From Athripsodes cinereus (taxonomy: Eukaryota > Arthropoda > Insecta > Trichoptera > Leptoceridae): a stretch of DNA of 64,000 nt. The stretch spans positions 3,100,001 to 3,164,000 of the forward strand of contig OX388310.1 of assembly GCA_947579605.1 (NCBI GenBank), written 5' to 3'. The stretch's first letter is position 1, and the number at the start of each line of letters is the position of its first letter. Under the pieces are notes generated by a model, which was not told where the DNA came from, searched no databases, and worked only from the letters and a program-made list of their open reading frames with translations. A program made the translations under genes and the position numbers. Of the stretch, positions 1-9,290 are shown in pieces.

Positions 1-446
1 TTTGATGTAGGTAGATACTTTTGAAATGATTATAATTCAATACTTTGTTAAAGCTACTTTGAAAACTTTTCTCTTTTATAAGAATGTCACTTATCATTAT
101 ATTCCATCATTTAAAGAAAGTTATAAAATTAAATTATTTTTACGTGATGAAAAGGATACTTCAACGACGTTATTATATTGTAATAATTAATAATCATAGA
201 AATACAACATGTATTAAACTTATGCAAATTGGTCAGAAGAATAAAAATTTGAAATAAGTTAAGGAAAACCAAAATCGGCATACCAGCTTTATTTTAGTAA
301 GATTTTCAATAGTTTATGTCACAAAATAAAGAAACATTTCAACACCCATATGGAATAAGTAATGTTACAAATGTTTTACACTTAACCTTACTCAGTACTA
401 TATTCATAAAAAAGTAACGTCCATTCATTACAATATTTACTTACTC
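1..446. other. AT-rich sequence, no gene seen
   Basis: No convincing ORF, RNA gene or repeat terminus was recognised. The stretch is AT-rich and ends at the putative target-site duplication of the LINE fragment that follows. Confidence 0.5.
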
Positions 447-455
447 TGTAATAAT

Positions 456-945
456 GTACTATACTATATCCTCAAGCCGTGTCCCAAGTGGGGTAGGCAG
501 AGAGAACGGAACGCCAAACAGATCTATCCTTACACACTTCCTTCGCCTCCTCCACATTCATACAGTTTCTCATACACGCACATCGGTTCCTCTTACTCAA
601 CACGCGGCAGTCCTTGAGAATTTGATCCACGTGATCAACCCACGTGGTTCTCGGACGCCCGCGCTTCCTCACGCTTTCTTTCAGATAAGTATATCCTCTT
701 TGTCATTCTTACTTCGTTCATTCGTTCAACATGTCCAAACCACCGTTGTTTATTCACGCGCATTCTGTCCACAACACTCTTCTTGCATCCGCTCATTCTT
801 CTAATATCCTCATTCTTCACTCTATCACGCAGCGTTTTACCAACCATTCTTCTCAACGATCGCATCTCCACTGCATTTATTCCACTTTCGTCCTTCATCA
901 ACCACGTCCATGTCTCGGTTGCATACGTAAGTGATGGTACCAGAA
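456..945 (-). mobile_element. 5'-truncated RTE-like LINE 3' end, frameshifted
   Basis: On the minus strand this encodes the C-terminal tail of an RTE-like endonuclease/reverse-transcriptase polyprotein. An upstream part contains the motifs TWTWLMKDESG, LRRMVGKTLRDRV and RWFGHVERM. After a frameshift near 670 it continues as RKRGRPRTTW and ends VLSAYPTWDTA plus stop at about 472. The same protein end occurs intact at 37677-38108 and 33791-34198. The 3' end runs into a short TATAG-type tail at the left. A 9-base string TGTAATAAT at 447-455 recurs at 946-954 and may be the target-site duplication. No catalytic domain is included, so this is a dead 5'-truncated copy. Clade assignment is from the familiar protein tail only. 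Confidence 0.75.
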
Positions 946-949
946 TGTA

Positions 950-1108
950 ATAATAATGCAATTTGAAACAAGTGTTCCTTTCTACTATTGTTTGTTAATT
1001 CGCAGAGAGACGTCTTTCGACTTATAAGGTCATTATCAATCAAGAGATTTCTCTGCGAATCAACAAACAATAGTAGAAAGGAACACTTGTTTCAAATTGC
1101 ATTATTAT
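950..1108. repeat. Foldback element with 59-bp inverted arms
   Basis: The arms 950-1008 and 1050-1108 are reverse complements with about one mismatch and enclose a 41-bp loop. A related half (left arm plus loop) lies at 35531-35622, so this is a dispersed family and not a chance hairpin. No coding sequence is inside. It abuts the LINE fragment on its left. It could be a small MITE or a foldback derivative of a larger element. Confidence 0.75.
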
Positions 1109-1194
1109 GGAGTTCTACTACGTGTGCACCGACACAATTAATAGAATGTAATAACGTAAAATTCTTATTGTGAGTAAAATACATTACTGCATAC

Positions 1195-1421
1195 CTGTAC
1201 TTCGCTCTTTGGCAATGAGCTGGAATGGGTGACAGCATTTGGACACTTTTCACTGTATTTAGTGAGAGAGTCTCCCAAAGTCTGGAAGGTTCCCACCTCA
1301 TTCTGCTTCTGATTCGCCACAAAAGAATCCGATACTGGATCTCTGGATTCTGGTTCGGCAACTAATAGAAATCCTGTGAACTTACTCGGCAACTGAGAGT
1401 TACGTTGTCCTTGTATTGACA
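1195..1421 (-). CDS. Internal exon encoding part of a Reelin (reeler) domain
   Basis: This 227-bp exon reads on the minus strand. It is preceded by a good acceptor (pyrimidine-rich run ending TTGTTACAG at 1422-1424) and followed by a donor (CAG|GTATGC at 1195/1194). The first two bases finish a split codon, then 75 open codons follow and the exon ends on a codon boundary. Key residues are FTGFLLVAEPE early, VGTFQTLGD in the middle and CPNAVTHSSSLPKSEVQ at the end. This matches the reeler-domain pattern of a F-x-GF-L core, a VGTF strand and a final Cys...AVTH-S-x-x-K-S motif. In insects such domains occur in small secreted defence-type proteins and in FRRS1-like (ferric-chelate reductase/DOMON) membrane proteins; which one this is cannot be told. 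The rest of the gene must lie left of the window and/or across long introns to the right. Codon use is less AT-biased than the surroundings. Confidence 0.75.
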
Positions 1422-2168
1422 CTGTAACAAAAGAAAATTAATCATTAGTACCTACAATCAAAGCCTATTGAAGTGGAAATACTTATGCCGGAAATTAAAA
1501 GCAAAGTACAATAAAAATAAAACCTAGATTCTCCTAAATATAATAAACAAGTCTCTCACTCAATTATATAAGTTATTAAAGATACCATTTATGCTGACTC
1601 TATTATTTTTTTTATAATTATGAAGACAATAGCTCGTATGCATTACGTGAAGATAGGTAGGTTTAGTTAGTTATTGGTTTGCTACTTCAATAATCTTTAA
1701 ACTTTATTTTAGAAAACACAGAATTAAAACATCACCTCTTCCTACGATATTCCCAACGATCTAATCACTTCAATTTGTAAGTTATTAAGAAAGATGATGA
1801 TTATGGATGATTTTGTTTTGACGCCGTTTAACAGTCCCTAGACCGTCTCAAGGGCGCCTATTATTTTTATTTAACTATTATAAAATTTTGAAAACACCAG
1901 TGATTGTCTTTAATTTGACTACGAGAATTTTATGTGAGTTCCAATTGAAGGTAGGTATTATTAATTGTCACAAATTCACTAATTCACATTTTTAAATTTG
2001 AAATTTTTAACTAGTTTAAAAATAATAACACCCAAAAATTAAGCTTTAAAAAACTATTGAAACTAAAAAATATATGAAAATTTTGTTAATTTGAACAATT
2101 TATTAGGTATAAGATAATAATATTAATAATTCAAGAGTTTTTTTGTTTACGCTGTGGAAATCCTTTTT
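1422..2168. other. Intron-like AT-rich sequence
   Basis: It lies immediately upstream (minus sense) of the Reelin exon, so it is probably intron. No ORF, repeat terminus or RNA gene was recognised. A slightly GC-richer patch at about 1820-1858 resembles a retroposon tail, but no family could be named. Confidence 0.45.
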
Positions 2169-2239
2169 AATTTTAATAAATAAAATATAAATATATATAT
2201 TGAGCACTGTTTAATCTCCACTATGTTAGGTTAAATACC

Positions 2240-2273
2240 GAACGTTTTCGCCTATACTTGTAGGCATCTTCAG
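2240..2273 (-). ncRNA. Hammerhead-ribozyme-like motif (left arm)
   Basis: Read on the minus strand: CTGAAGA matches the core C-U-G-A-N-G-A. It is followed by T, then stem II GCCTA/TAGGC with a short loop, then GAA, then the self-complementary stem III AACGTT, then C at the predicted cleavage site. Stem I is weak here (CC/GG only). The motif mirrors the one at 2295-2328. Activity is not shown by sequence alone. Confidence 0.6.
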
Positions 2274-2294
2274 GGAAACTGTTTTCCTGTTTCC

Positions 2295-2328
2295 CTGAAG
2301 ATGCCTACAAGTATAGGCGAAAACGTTC
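2295..2328 (+). ncRNA. Hammerhead-ribozyme-like motif (right arm)
   Basis: CTGAAGA at 2295-2301 and an extra T lead into stem II GCCTA/TAGGC. GAA follows at 2319-2321, then palindromic AACGTT at 2322-2327 and C at 2328. Stem I has only two clear G-C pairs beside the core. A palindromic stem III is the arrangement thought to let minimal hammerheads act as dimers. Confidence 0.6.
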
Positions 2329-2400
2329 GGTATTTAACCTAACATAGTGGAGATTAAACAGTGCTCAATAATATATTTTTATATTTTATTTATTAAAATT

Positions 2401-3069
2401 AATAATATTAAATTTTGAAAAATGAGACGTCAGAGGTTTCAGGTAACTACTACCAGCGCCACCCACCGACCGACCGAAAGATATATTTGATATATTTGCA
2501 AAAATATATCTCATATATTTGTTTACATTTCAAACGTAATTGCACATCATCATTATAATAACAGTGTTAACAAAATAATAAAATAATATATACAGTGGAG
2601 AGATTATCACTATAAAGTAATTTCTTCCATCTAAACTTCATAGAGTTGGTAATATAATGAGATAATATAATAAGACTTTAAAAAAGACAGTTGTTGATTG
2701 TGTAGACAAAGTGTCTGTAAATTAATATTCTTAAAAACTATGTAAATAATATGCTTAGTTTAATTTAACCGAGAAGGGGATTTAAAATAAATTAATGTTT
2801 AAAATAAAGGTCATTAATGTTCCAAGGTGTTGAGAGCAAAATGAAAGAAGCCATTAAGAGAACGCTGTTGCTTGTTTTTTTTTTTTAAATTAAACTTGTA
2901 ATATATCATTTTCTTATCCAAGCTTTATATATCTATAATAATATATAGTATAATACTACTTTTATACTGTATTTTGTTCATTATATTTTGTAGAGTAGCT
3001 CAAACTGAAATTTCAAATAAGCTCTTGAAAAATTAACGGTGTAACATCCACACAGCTGAATCTTTTAAG
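2401..3069. other. AT-rich flank, no gene seen
   Basis: A short GC-richer patch at about 2445-2480 is unassigned. The stretch ends at the TACT target site of the LTR element. No ORF or repeat terminus was recognised. Confidence 0.5.
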
Positions 3070-3073
3070 TACT
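3070..3073. repeat. Target-site duplication of LTR element A (left)
   Basis: TACT here and again at 8919-8922, directly outside the LTR ends TG...CA. Confidence 0.85.
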
Positions 3074-4810
3074 TGTTATGCCCGGTATAGTTAGGTATTG
3101 TGCCGAAAAGTTATTATTAAAATAATAATTGGTATTTAGAAAGTGGTACTGAAATACCGAAATAAACAATGCAGTTCATAAGAATTTAGAATAACCCAAC
3201 ATTAAAAATATAGCTGCACTTAAAAGGTACCTACATGAATAATGTATTGTTTACTAATCTTCGTACCTGCATACAAAATATTATTGTTTATATATATTTG
3301 TACCTGCATGGCAACAGGGGTAATAAAGAGAATAATATCAACAAAAGATTAAGGCGCATTCATTATGTATCAACTTAAGGCGCATTCATTATGTATCAAA
3401 TTATTTTATGAAGATTCTAGAATGTCTGCGTATTGTAATTATTTAGTATCTGCTTGGTTGGATTTTTTATACCTACGCTTCGATCTATTGAGTTTTGATA
3501 TCGATGATAAATTTTGAATTATGTAAACGACTCTTTAAGTATGAATTTTAATCTTATTGTAACATACGTAGTTTGAGTATTTAATTATCTACCTAAAGGG
3601 TTGTATTGTGCTATGTAATAGAATAAGATGTGTGTTATTTGTGCTGTGCGAAAAGACGCTTTGATAAAGAACAGTGATAAAGGACACAAGAAATATTGTT
3701 TTAAATATAATATCAGTGAAAGAGACGCTTTAATTATTTACATGTGAATCAATTATTTATTATAAATCAGTGCACTGGACGCTTAACAATATCAAACTTA
3801 TTTGTAAATATTTATTTCATTATCGCATAATTCTTGGAATGCAGACAAGGGTGCAGTTGTACCCGCAATACAATGGAACTTGCAGTAGGCGTGTATTGCT
3901 ACTGCAATCAACCAATCACGCCGCTGCACGTGGATGTATCGCGTCATCGAAGGGGTAGGACCAACCCCTCTCTACCCCACTCAAGGGTAGTAGAGAGATG
4001 TCCTTGAACAAAAGTTAGTCTCCTCCAGTCATCAGTGGTGAACAGTCGTTATCAGTGAGTCGTAGCGAGCAGTGAGTCGTAAACAGGCGTCCTTGGTATA
4101 AGGATCGCTCCTGCCATCACTCATCAGCTGACCTTCAGAGAGACAAGTGTCTCTAGTCATTGGGCTTCAGTGGAGTTGAGATATTCTCCTCCTGAAGCCA
4201 TGACGTGCCAACTTCGTACCTGTGTAGGCTGTTAATTGCCTCCAGAAGCCTCGGACGTAGGGCTTCGCCCTACCAGCACTGCGCCCAGGGGCGCCTTCTT
4301 CAACTTGTTTTGCCTTTAAGCATTTTCATGCTTGAGGCCCCCCTCAACGTGGGATCCGTTTGCTCGTCAGCGTAAAGTGAAAACTAATTTATTTTGAAAG
4401 TGCTTCGTTTCTTAATTGAACTAGTTATCAAGTGTGTTAATTATTTTTAATGGGGATAATTACGTGTGCACAGACAATACGGGGTAGTGAGTAAGTTGTA
4501 GTATTGTCTAGCCTTGTTTTTGAGTGTTTGTAATAGTGGTAAGAATTTTTTTATTTTTAATTAAATGTTTATTTGAATCTAAATTTGTCTTTTACACATT
4601 TGTCCATTTAATTACAGATAACTTGTCGTCTCTTAATTTATATAGCCTCACTGTATAATTTAATCGAGACCATTTTATTGTTTTAACTCCTGGAGTGCTG
4701 TGGGTAGCCCAGTAGAGTCTCAGCCGTTGGCATTTTTGGCATAATATTTTATTTATTTTATCCTCAACCAAAACCATTCTTTCACCATCTCTCTCACCCC
4801 CCCCATATCA
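3074..4810 (+). repeat. 5' LTR of element A
   Basis: This is a 1737-bp LTR, very long for an element of under 6 kb. It starts TGTTATGCCCGG and ends in a C run followed by CATATCA. It includes a CCAAT box (3912-3918), several TCAGT initiator-like motifs at 4031-4078 and a GC-richer stretch to about 4370. A 25-bp direct duplication (AAGGCGCATTC...) at 3350-3399 is single in copy B. Small ORFs in it (for example a 62-codon frame at 3770) recur only because the LTR is duplicated, and I do not call them genes. Confidence 0.92.
3911..4160 (+). promoter_or_regulatory. Putative LTR promoter and transcription start region
   Basis: CCAATCACG at 3912-3920 lies upstream of repeated TCAGT motifs (about 4031, 4052 and 4071), which match the insect initiator TCAGT. 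The block from about 4040 to 4160 is essentially identical in copy B although the surrounding LTR differs clearly, as expected for a constrained start site or 5' leader. No clear TATA box was seen. This is an inference; no transcript was examined. Confidence 0.45.
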
Positions 4811-4813
4811 TAT

Positions 4814-4831
4814 TGGCCCCCTGAACGTGTG
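4814..4831 (+). promoter_or_regulatory. Primer-binding-site candidate of element A
   Basis: TGGCCCCCTGAACGTGTG starts 3 bases after the 5' LTR. TGG pairs with the CCA end of a tRNA, and the same string is at 56741-56758 in copy B. The tRNA identity was not determined. Confidence 0.6.
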
Positions 4832-5045
4832 GCTCGTAGCGAAAAAATACACATCTGTGTATAATCGCTACAACGAATCCATCCCTGAGATCTTTTAATT
4901 TTTTAACTGTATTATTTGTGATATTGGAGGAGGGGATATTATTTTATTTCATATAATGAACTGACAAGTTATTTGTAATGGCGAATGTGTATTGTTTTGA
5001 CTTTTGGCTTTGTTTTATTGACATGTGTTTATTGTGTATTACGGT

Positions 5046-6113
5046 ATGATTCGATCGATGGATAAGGTGTCGGATATCAGATGCTATGTGCGCGAATTTT
5101 CGCTTTCGTTCGGAGGCTGGACTGATGAAGGCCCCGAACGGTTCCTCAAAGAATGCGAGGAACGCTGGAAGCTTGAGTGGGAAGATGAATTGCCAAGGGA
5201 GGCTGTGTATTGCTTGCGCGGCGACGCAAAGCGGTACTGGAAGTCTCTGGGGTTTCGGTATTGTCGATGGGGTGTATTCAAAGAAGTAATTTTACGTAGG
5301 TTTGGTATGGAAGGGCAGATAAATGCGATCTATAATGACCTGTTGACAGTGTGTCAAGGTCGGGATGAACTGGGGAGTGATTTTGTTGACTGGAAGGTCA
5401 GGATAAACAATCGTTTAAAAGGGTATGGTCATGTATTATTTAAAGATGAAGGACTTGCCGGTAAGGGTCCAGCAATGAGCGTATGGAAGCAAATGACATC
5501 CTGGTATAGGACGAGGATTAATGGTCGGGAGTTAGTTAATCTGGAACATTTGCAAGAGTTGGTAGGGCGCCTGGACTTTCCAGAATACACTCCGGAGGGA
5601 CAATCTGAACCTGAAGTGATCACAGAGAGTTATCAGGTTGTGTTAGATAATCTTCCAGACATAGCATCTGTTCGCGATGAGGTTCGGTATGTACCTAGCC
5701 AGGACGCTAGGGAGGAAATTGTACCCGTAGAGGATGGGGTTACCCTCTCGGAGGAAGAGATAGGCGAGGACACCGAACGGGAGGTACTCACACCTCCATC
5801 TATTCACGAATGGGTTAAGTCTTTCGCGTGGGTGTTGAAATCAGTGTTGGCAATGCTGATCGTCGCGGGATTGATCGCGGAAAGCTGCATACGTTTGCTT
5901 GTATGTACAGCTATAATTATATTGAGATTCGTGAATAGAAAAATTTCTCGTCGCCGTAGAACAGCGTTGATATTGTTCGAAAAGATAAAATATGCGTCCA
6001 TCAATCGAATCAACTATGAATGTTTTGCCATCGATGATTATTTTTATAATTTGTTCATCGATATGGATTCTCGATGCTTGAAGTCGAGGAGAAAATTCAA
6101 TCAAGCCAGATAG
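5046..6113 (+). CDS. Gag-like protein with C-terminal membrane segment (element A)
   Basis: 355 codons from the ATG at 5046. The frame is open from a GTG at 5025, but eukaryotic starts favour this ATG or the next at 5058. Residues about 20-195 resemble a retrotransposon Gag capsid: a RGDAKRYWKSL segment, then ILRRFG, then CQGRDELGSDFVDWK, matching the W...F...QG...F pattern of Gag. An acidic, variable linker follows (about 180-255). Then comes a hydrophobic stretch (about 261-295, possibly two spans split by ESCIR), a basic patch RKISRRRR, and a roughly 50-residue conserved tail. There is no CCHC knuckle, protease or polymerase motif. It is the only gene of the element. Copy B keeps the frame with in-frame indels only, implying selection on the protein. 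A particle or membrane-association role is inferred, not shown. A 15-base stretch at about 5451-5465 is absent from copy B. Confidence 0.85.
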   Translation: MIRSMDKVSDIRCYVREFSLSFGGWTDEGPERFLKECEERWKLEWEDELPREAVYCLRGDAKRYWKSLGFRYCRWGVFKEVILRRFGMEGQINAIYNDLLTVCQGRDELGSDFVDWKVRINNRLKGYGHVLFKDEGLAGKGPAMSVWKQMTSWYRTRINGRELVNLEHLQELVGRLDFPEYTPEGQSEPEVITESYQVVLDNLPDIASVRDEVRYVPSQDAREEIVPVEDGVTLSEEEIGEDTEREVLTPPSIHEWVKSFAWVLKSVLAMLIVAGLIAESCIRLLVCTAIIILRFVNRKISRRRRTALILFEKIKYASINRINYECFAIDDYFYNLFIDMDSRCLKSRRKFNQAR

Positions 6114-7164
6114 TCACATATTATGTGTGTTATATTGGATAAGGATTGACTTAGGCTTGTTATAGGAATGATGCATTTTGTTTAAATATTTAAATGGTTT
6201 GAATATTTTCCGTAAAAATATCTCTGGCGCCCAGAATTAAAGTTAGAATGATTTATAGGTATAGTTTTCATGTTACAATGCATAAATTATGTAGGTAGGT
6301 AGGTGCAACTTTTGTTAAATGCCTACGTGTGCATTATTTTTTGTAATCGTTGTAAAATGTTTTAATAAATTTTGAAAATGGAAAATAGAATTTGTTTGAA
6401 GTAACCAGCGAGTGTGATGTGTGAGGTAGATCTATGTAGATGTTAGATGTGTGGAATATGTGAATATAATGTTGTTATTCTGAATATCAGAGTTGTAGTA
6501 GAGGAGAGAGATGCTTTGTGTGACAGAGATGTGTGAGGGATTCTCAGTTGGCACTGGGAGTTATTTGTAAGATGAGGAGCTATTCTGCGTGTTTTGAGGA
6601 GAAAGTCTGCGTGTATGAGAAAGATAGTAATTCTGCGTGTATGAGGAATATGTTTTGTTTATTATGGGATAAGCACAGAGGCGATGAGTGTTCCGCCCTG
6701 CTTAGTTCCCAATGTATTTCGTCGTGTGGACAAAGAGGTCCGTATTACTGAGTTTTGAGAGGGACATTGAGGTCCGATGCTTGTATGAGTTTGGAGAAAT
6801 GTATGTGCAACTGAGAGTACCAATCCCCCAGTTTGCTGTCACAAAGCATGCTTGATGAGAAGTATGAAGAATATAATATTCGTTTTGGTATCATGAGTCA
6901 CATCTACATTGTTTTGTTTTGGTCACATACGAATGATATGTTTGACGATGTATATTTGTAATTTGAATTGAGCTGGTTTTAAAGAAAAATGTAAAAGAAG
7001 AAACGCGTTAAAATGTTGTTAATTATTTAAATTGAAATGTGTGTGCACCTACCTACTTGCTAATTGTGTTGAATTTTATAGATAGTTTCATATAATATAA
7101 TTTGTTTTGAATTTGAGAAATCAATTGTGAGATGTGTATTATAAGGAATGGATAACTTTTCGTC
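6114..7164 (+). other. Internal 3' non-coding region of element A
   Basis: About 1.05 kb between the Gag-like ORF and the polypurine tract has no conserved ORF. A 72-codon frame at 6533 loses its frame in copy B. It contains three close repeats of a TCTGCGTGT motif (6582-6645) that also occur in copy B, and a GTAGGTAGGTAGGTG run at about 6291. It may hold packaging or other cis signals. Confidence 0.6.
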
Positions 7165-7180
7165 AAGGAATGGGTGGCGA
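7165..7180 (+). promoter_or_regulatory. Polypurine tract candidate of element A
   Basis: AAGGAATGGGTGGCGA lies 2 bases before the 3' LTR. Copy B has AAGGAATAGGTAGCGA at the same place. Confidence 0.6.
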
Positions 7181-7182
7181 TT

Positions 7183-8918
7183 TGTTATGCCCGGTATAGT
7201 TAGGTATTGTGCCGAAAAGTTATTATTAAAATAATAATTGGTATTTAGAAAGTGGTACTGAAATACCGAAATAAACAATGCAGTTCATAAGAATTTAGAA
7301 TAACCCAACATTAAAAATATAGCTGCACTTAAAAGGTACCTACATGAATAATGTATTGTTTACTAATCTTCGTACCTGCATACAAAATATTATTGTTTAT
7401 ATATATTTGTACCTGCATGGCAACAGGGGTAATAAAGAGAATAATATCAACAAAAGATTAAGGCGCATTCATTATGTATCAACTTAAGGCGCATTCATTA
7501 TGTATCAAATTATTTTATGAAGATTCTAGAATGTCTGCGTATTGTAATTATTTAGTATCTGCTTGGTTGGATTTTTTATACCTACGCTTCGATCTATTGA
7601 GTTTTGATATCGATGATAAATTTTGAATTATGTAAACGACTCTTTAAGTATGAATTTTAATCTTATTGTAACATACGTAGTTTGAGTATTTAATTATCTA
7701 CCTAAAGGGTTGTATTGTGCTATGTAATAGAATAAGATGTGTGTTATTTGTGCTGTGCGAAAAGACGCTTTGATAAAGAACAGTGATAAAGGACACAAGA
7801 AATATTGTTTTAAATATAATATCAGTGAAAGAGACGCTTTAATTATTTACATGTGAATCAATTATTTATTATAAATCAGTGCACTGGACGCTTAACAATA
7901 TCAAACTTATTTGTAAATATTTATTTCATTATCGCATAATTCTTGGAATGCAGACAAGGGTGCAGTTGTACCCGCAATACAATGGAACTTGCAGTAGGCG
8001 TGTATTGCTACTGCAATCAACCAATCACGCCGCTGCACGTGGATGTATCGCGTCATCGAAGGGGTAGGACCAACCCCTCTCTACCCCACTCAAGGGTAGT
8101 AGAGAGATGTCCTTGAACAAAAGTTAGTCTCCTCCAGTCATCAGTGGTGAACAGTCGTTATCAGTGAGTCGTAGCGAGCAGTGAGTCGTAAACAGGCGTC
8201 CTTGGTATAAGGATCGCTCCTGCCATCACTCATCAGCTGACCTTCAGAGAGACAAGTGTCTCTAGTCATTGGGCTTCAGTGGAGTTGAGATATTCTCCTC
8301 CTGAAGCCATGACGTGCCAACTTCGTACCTGTGTAGGCTGTTAATTGCCTCCAGAAGCCTCGGACGTAGGGCTTCGCCCTACCAGCACTGCGCCCAGGGG
8401 CGCCTTCTTCAACTTGTTTTGCCTTTAAGCATTTTCATGCTTGAGGCCCCCCTCAACGTGGGATCCGTTTGCTCGTCAGCGTAAAGTGAAAACTAATTTA
8501 TTTTGAAAGTGCTTCGTTTCTTAATTGAACTAGTTATCAAGTGTGTTAATTATTTTTAATGGGGATAATTACGTGTGCACAGACAATACGGGGTAGTGAG
8601 TAAGTTGTAGTATTGTCTAGCCTTGTTTTTGAGTGTTTGTAATAGTGGTAAGAATTTTTTTATTTTTAATTAAATGTTTATTTGAATCTAAATTTGTCTT
8701 TTACACATTTGTCCATTTAATTACAGATAACTTGTCGTCTCTTAATTTATATAGCCTCACTGTATAATTTAATCGAGACCATTTTATTGTTTTAACTCCT
8801 GGAGTGCTGTGGGTAGCCCAGTAGAGTCTCAGCCGTTGGCATTTTTGGCATAATATTTTATTTATTTTATCCTCAACCAAAACCATTCTTTCACCATCTC
8901 TCTCACCCCCCCATATCA
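7183..8918 (+). repeat. 3' LTR of element A
   Basis: 1736 bp, matching the 5' LTR at 3074-4810 with the C run one base shorter. It ends CATATCA directly before the TACT duplication. Confidence 0.92.
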
Positions 8919-8922
8919 TACT
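8919..8922. repeat. Target-site duplication of LTR element A (right)
   Basis: TACT, a copy of 3070-3073. Confidence 0.85.
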
Positions 8923-9048
8923 TATATCAAATACCTCCCAGGGAGTACTATAATTATTTATTATCTAGGTACCCACTGATCCTATAAAGTGAAAATACAG
9001 ATTCTTCATTAAATTATCATCTCAAAACACCTACAAGCAGGCCATATG

Positions 9049-9290
9049 CTCAGCAAAATCATCCACAGAGCCAACAAGTCCTGCTTCTGCGTCAGGCCTT
9101 TTAGATTTGTGAGACCCATAATCTGGAATCGACTCTTCGGGGACCTTCGTAAAAACCAACCTTTAACAATATTCAGGAGCAAACGGAAGACATTGCTCCT
9201 TCAACAGAGTTTTCCGTAACCTTGAGATGGAAATTTCATTAAAGGATGCCAAATAAAACATCCGTCATCTATTCATTCATTCATTTCTTG
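9049..9290 (+). mobile_element. LINE 3' end fragment with ATTC tail
   Basis: An open frame 9049-9219 ends with TAA and contains FRFVRPIIWNRLFGDLRK. This resembles the common C-terminal motif of CR1/L2/jockey-type reverse transcriptases (aromatic-R-x-x-x-WN-LP-x-x-LR). A short 3' UTR then runs into repeated ATTC units (about 9271-9287), a typical LINE tail. It is 5'-truncated, with no catalytic region. The family is not determined. Confidence 0.55.

Larger units (their letters stand above)
2169..2400. mobile_element. Palindromic element carrying two hammerhead-like cores
   Basis: Arms 2169-2279 and 2289-2400 are nearly perfect reverse complements around a 9-base spacer. Outer parts are AT-rich and inner parts contain a hammerhead-like motif in each arm, pointing outward from the centre. 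Penelope-like retroelements are known to carry such ribozymes in their terminal repeats and are often found with repeats in inverted order. A small non-autonomous Penelope-type or retrozyme-like unit is therefore the best reading. No ORF is inside. Confidence 0.65.
3074..8918 (+). mobile_element. Complete non-autonomous LTR retrotransposon, copy A (Gag-like ORF only)
   Basis: The element is 5845 bp with two LTRs (3074-4810 and 7183-8918) beginning TGTTATG and ending CATATCA. It is flanked by a perfect 4-bp duplication TACT at 3070-3073 and 8919-8922. A TGG-starting primer-binding-site candidate lies 3 bases inside the 5' LTR, and a purine-rich tract sits just before the 3' LTR. The 2.37-kb internal part carries one ORF (5046-6113) and no protease, reverse transcriptase, RNase H or integrase. 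By eye the LTRs differ mainly in the length of a C run (8 versus 7), so insertion is recent. A 4-bp duplication is common among Ty3/gypsy-type integrations, but without pol the superfamily cannot be fixed. A second complete copy lies at 54999-60827. Confidence 0.92.

Noticed and set aside
3350..3400. 25-bp direct repeat looking like a CRISPR or satellite unit
   Set aside because: Only two adjacent units inside an LTR. It is a local duplication in copy A.
3770..3958. 62-codon frame repeated at 7879-8067
   Set aside because: Identical only because it lies in the duplicated LTR. It is not preserved in copy B.
5025..5045. GTG start 7 codons upstream of the Gag-like ORF start
   Set aside because: Eukaryotic initiation favours the ATG at 5046. 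GTG was only the edge of the open frame. The same applies to 56940-56960.
6533..6751. 72-codon frame in the 3' internal part of LTR element A
   Set aside because: The copy B counterpart shares the start but shifts frame in the second half, so it is not conserved as protein.
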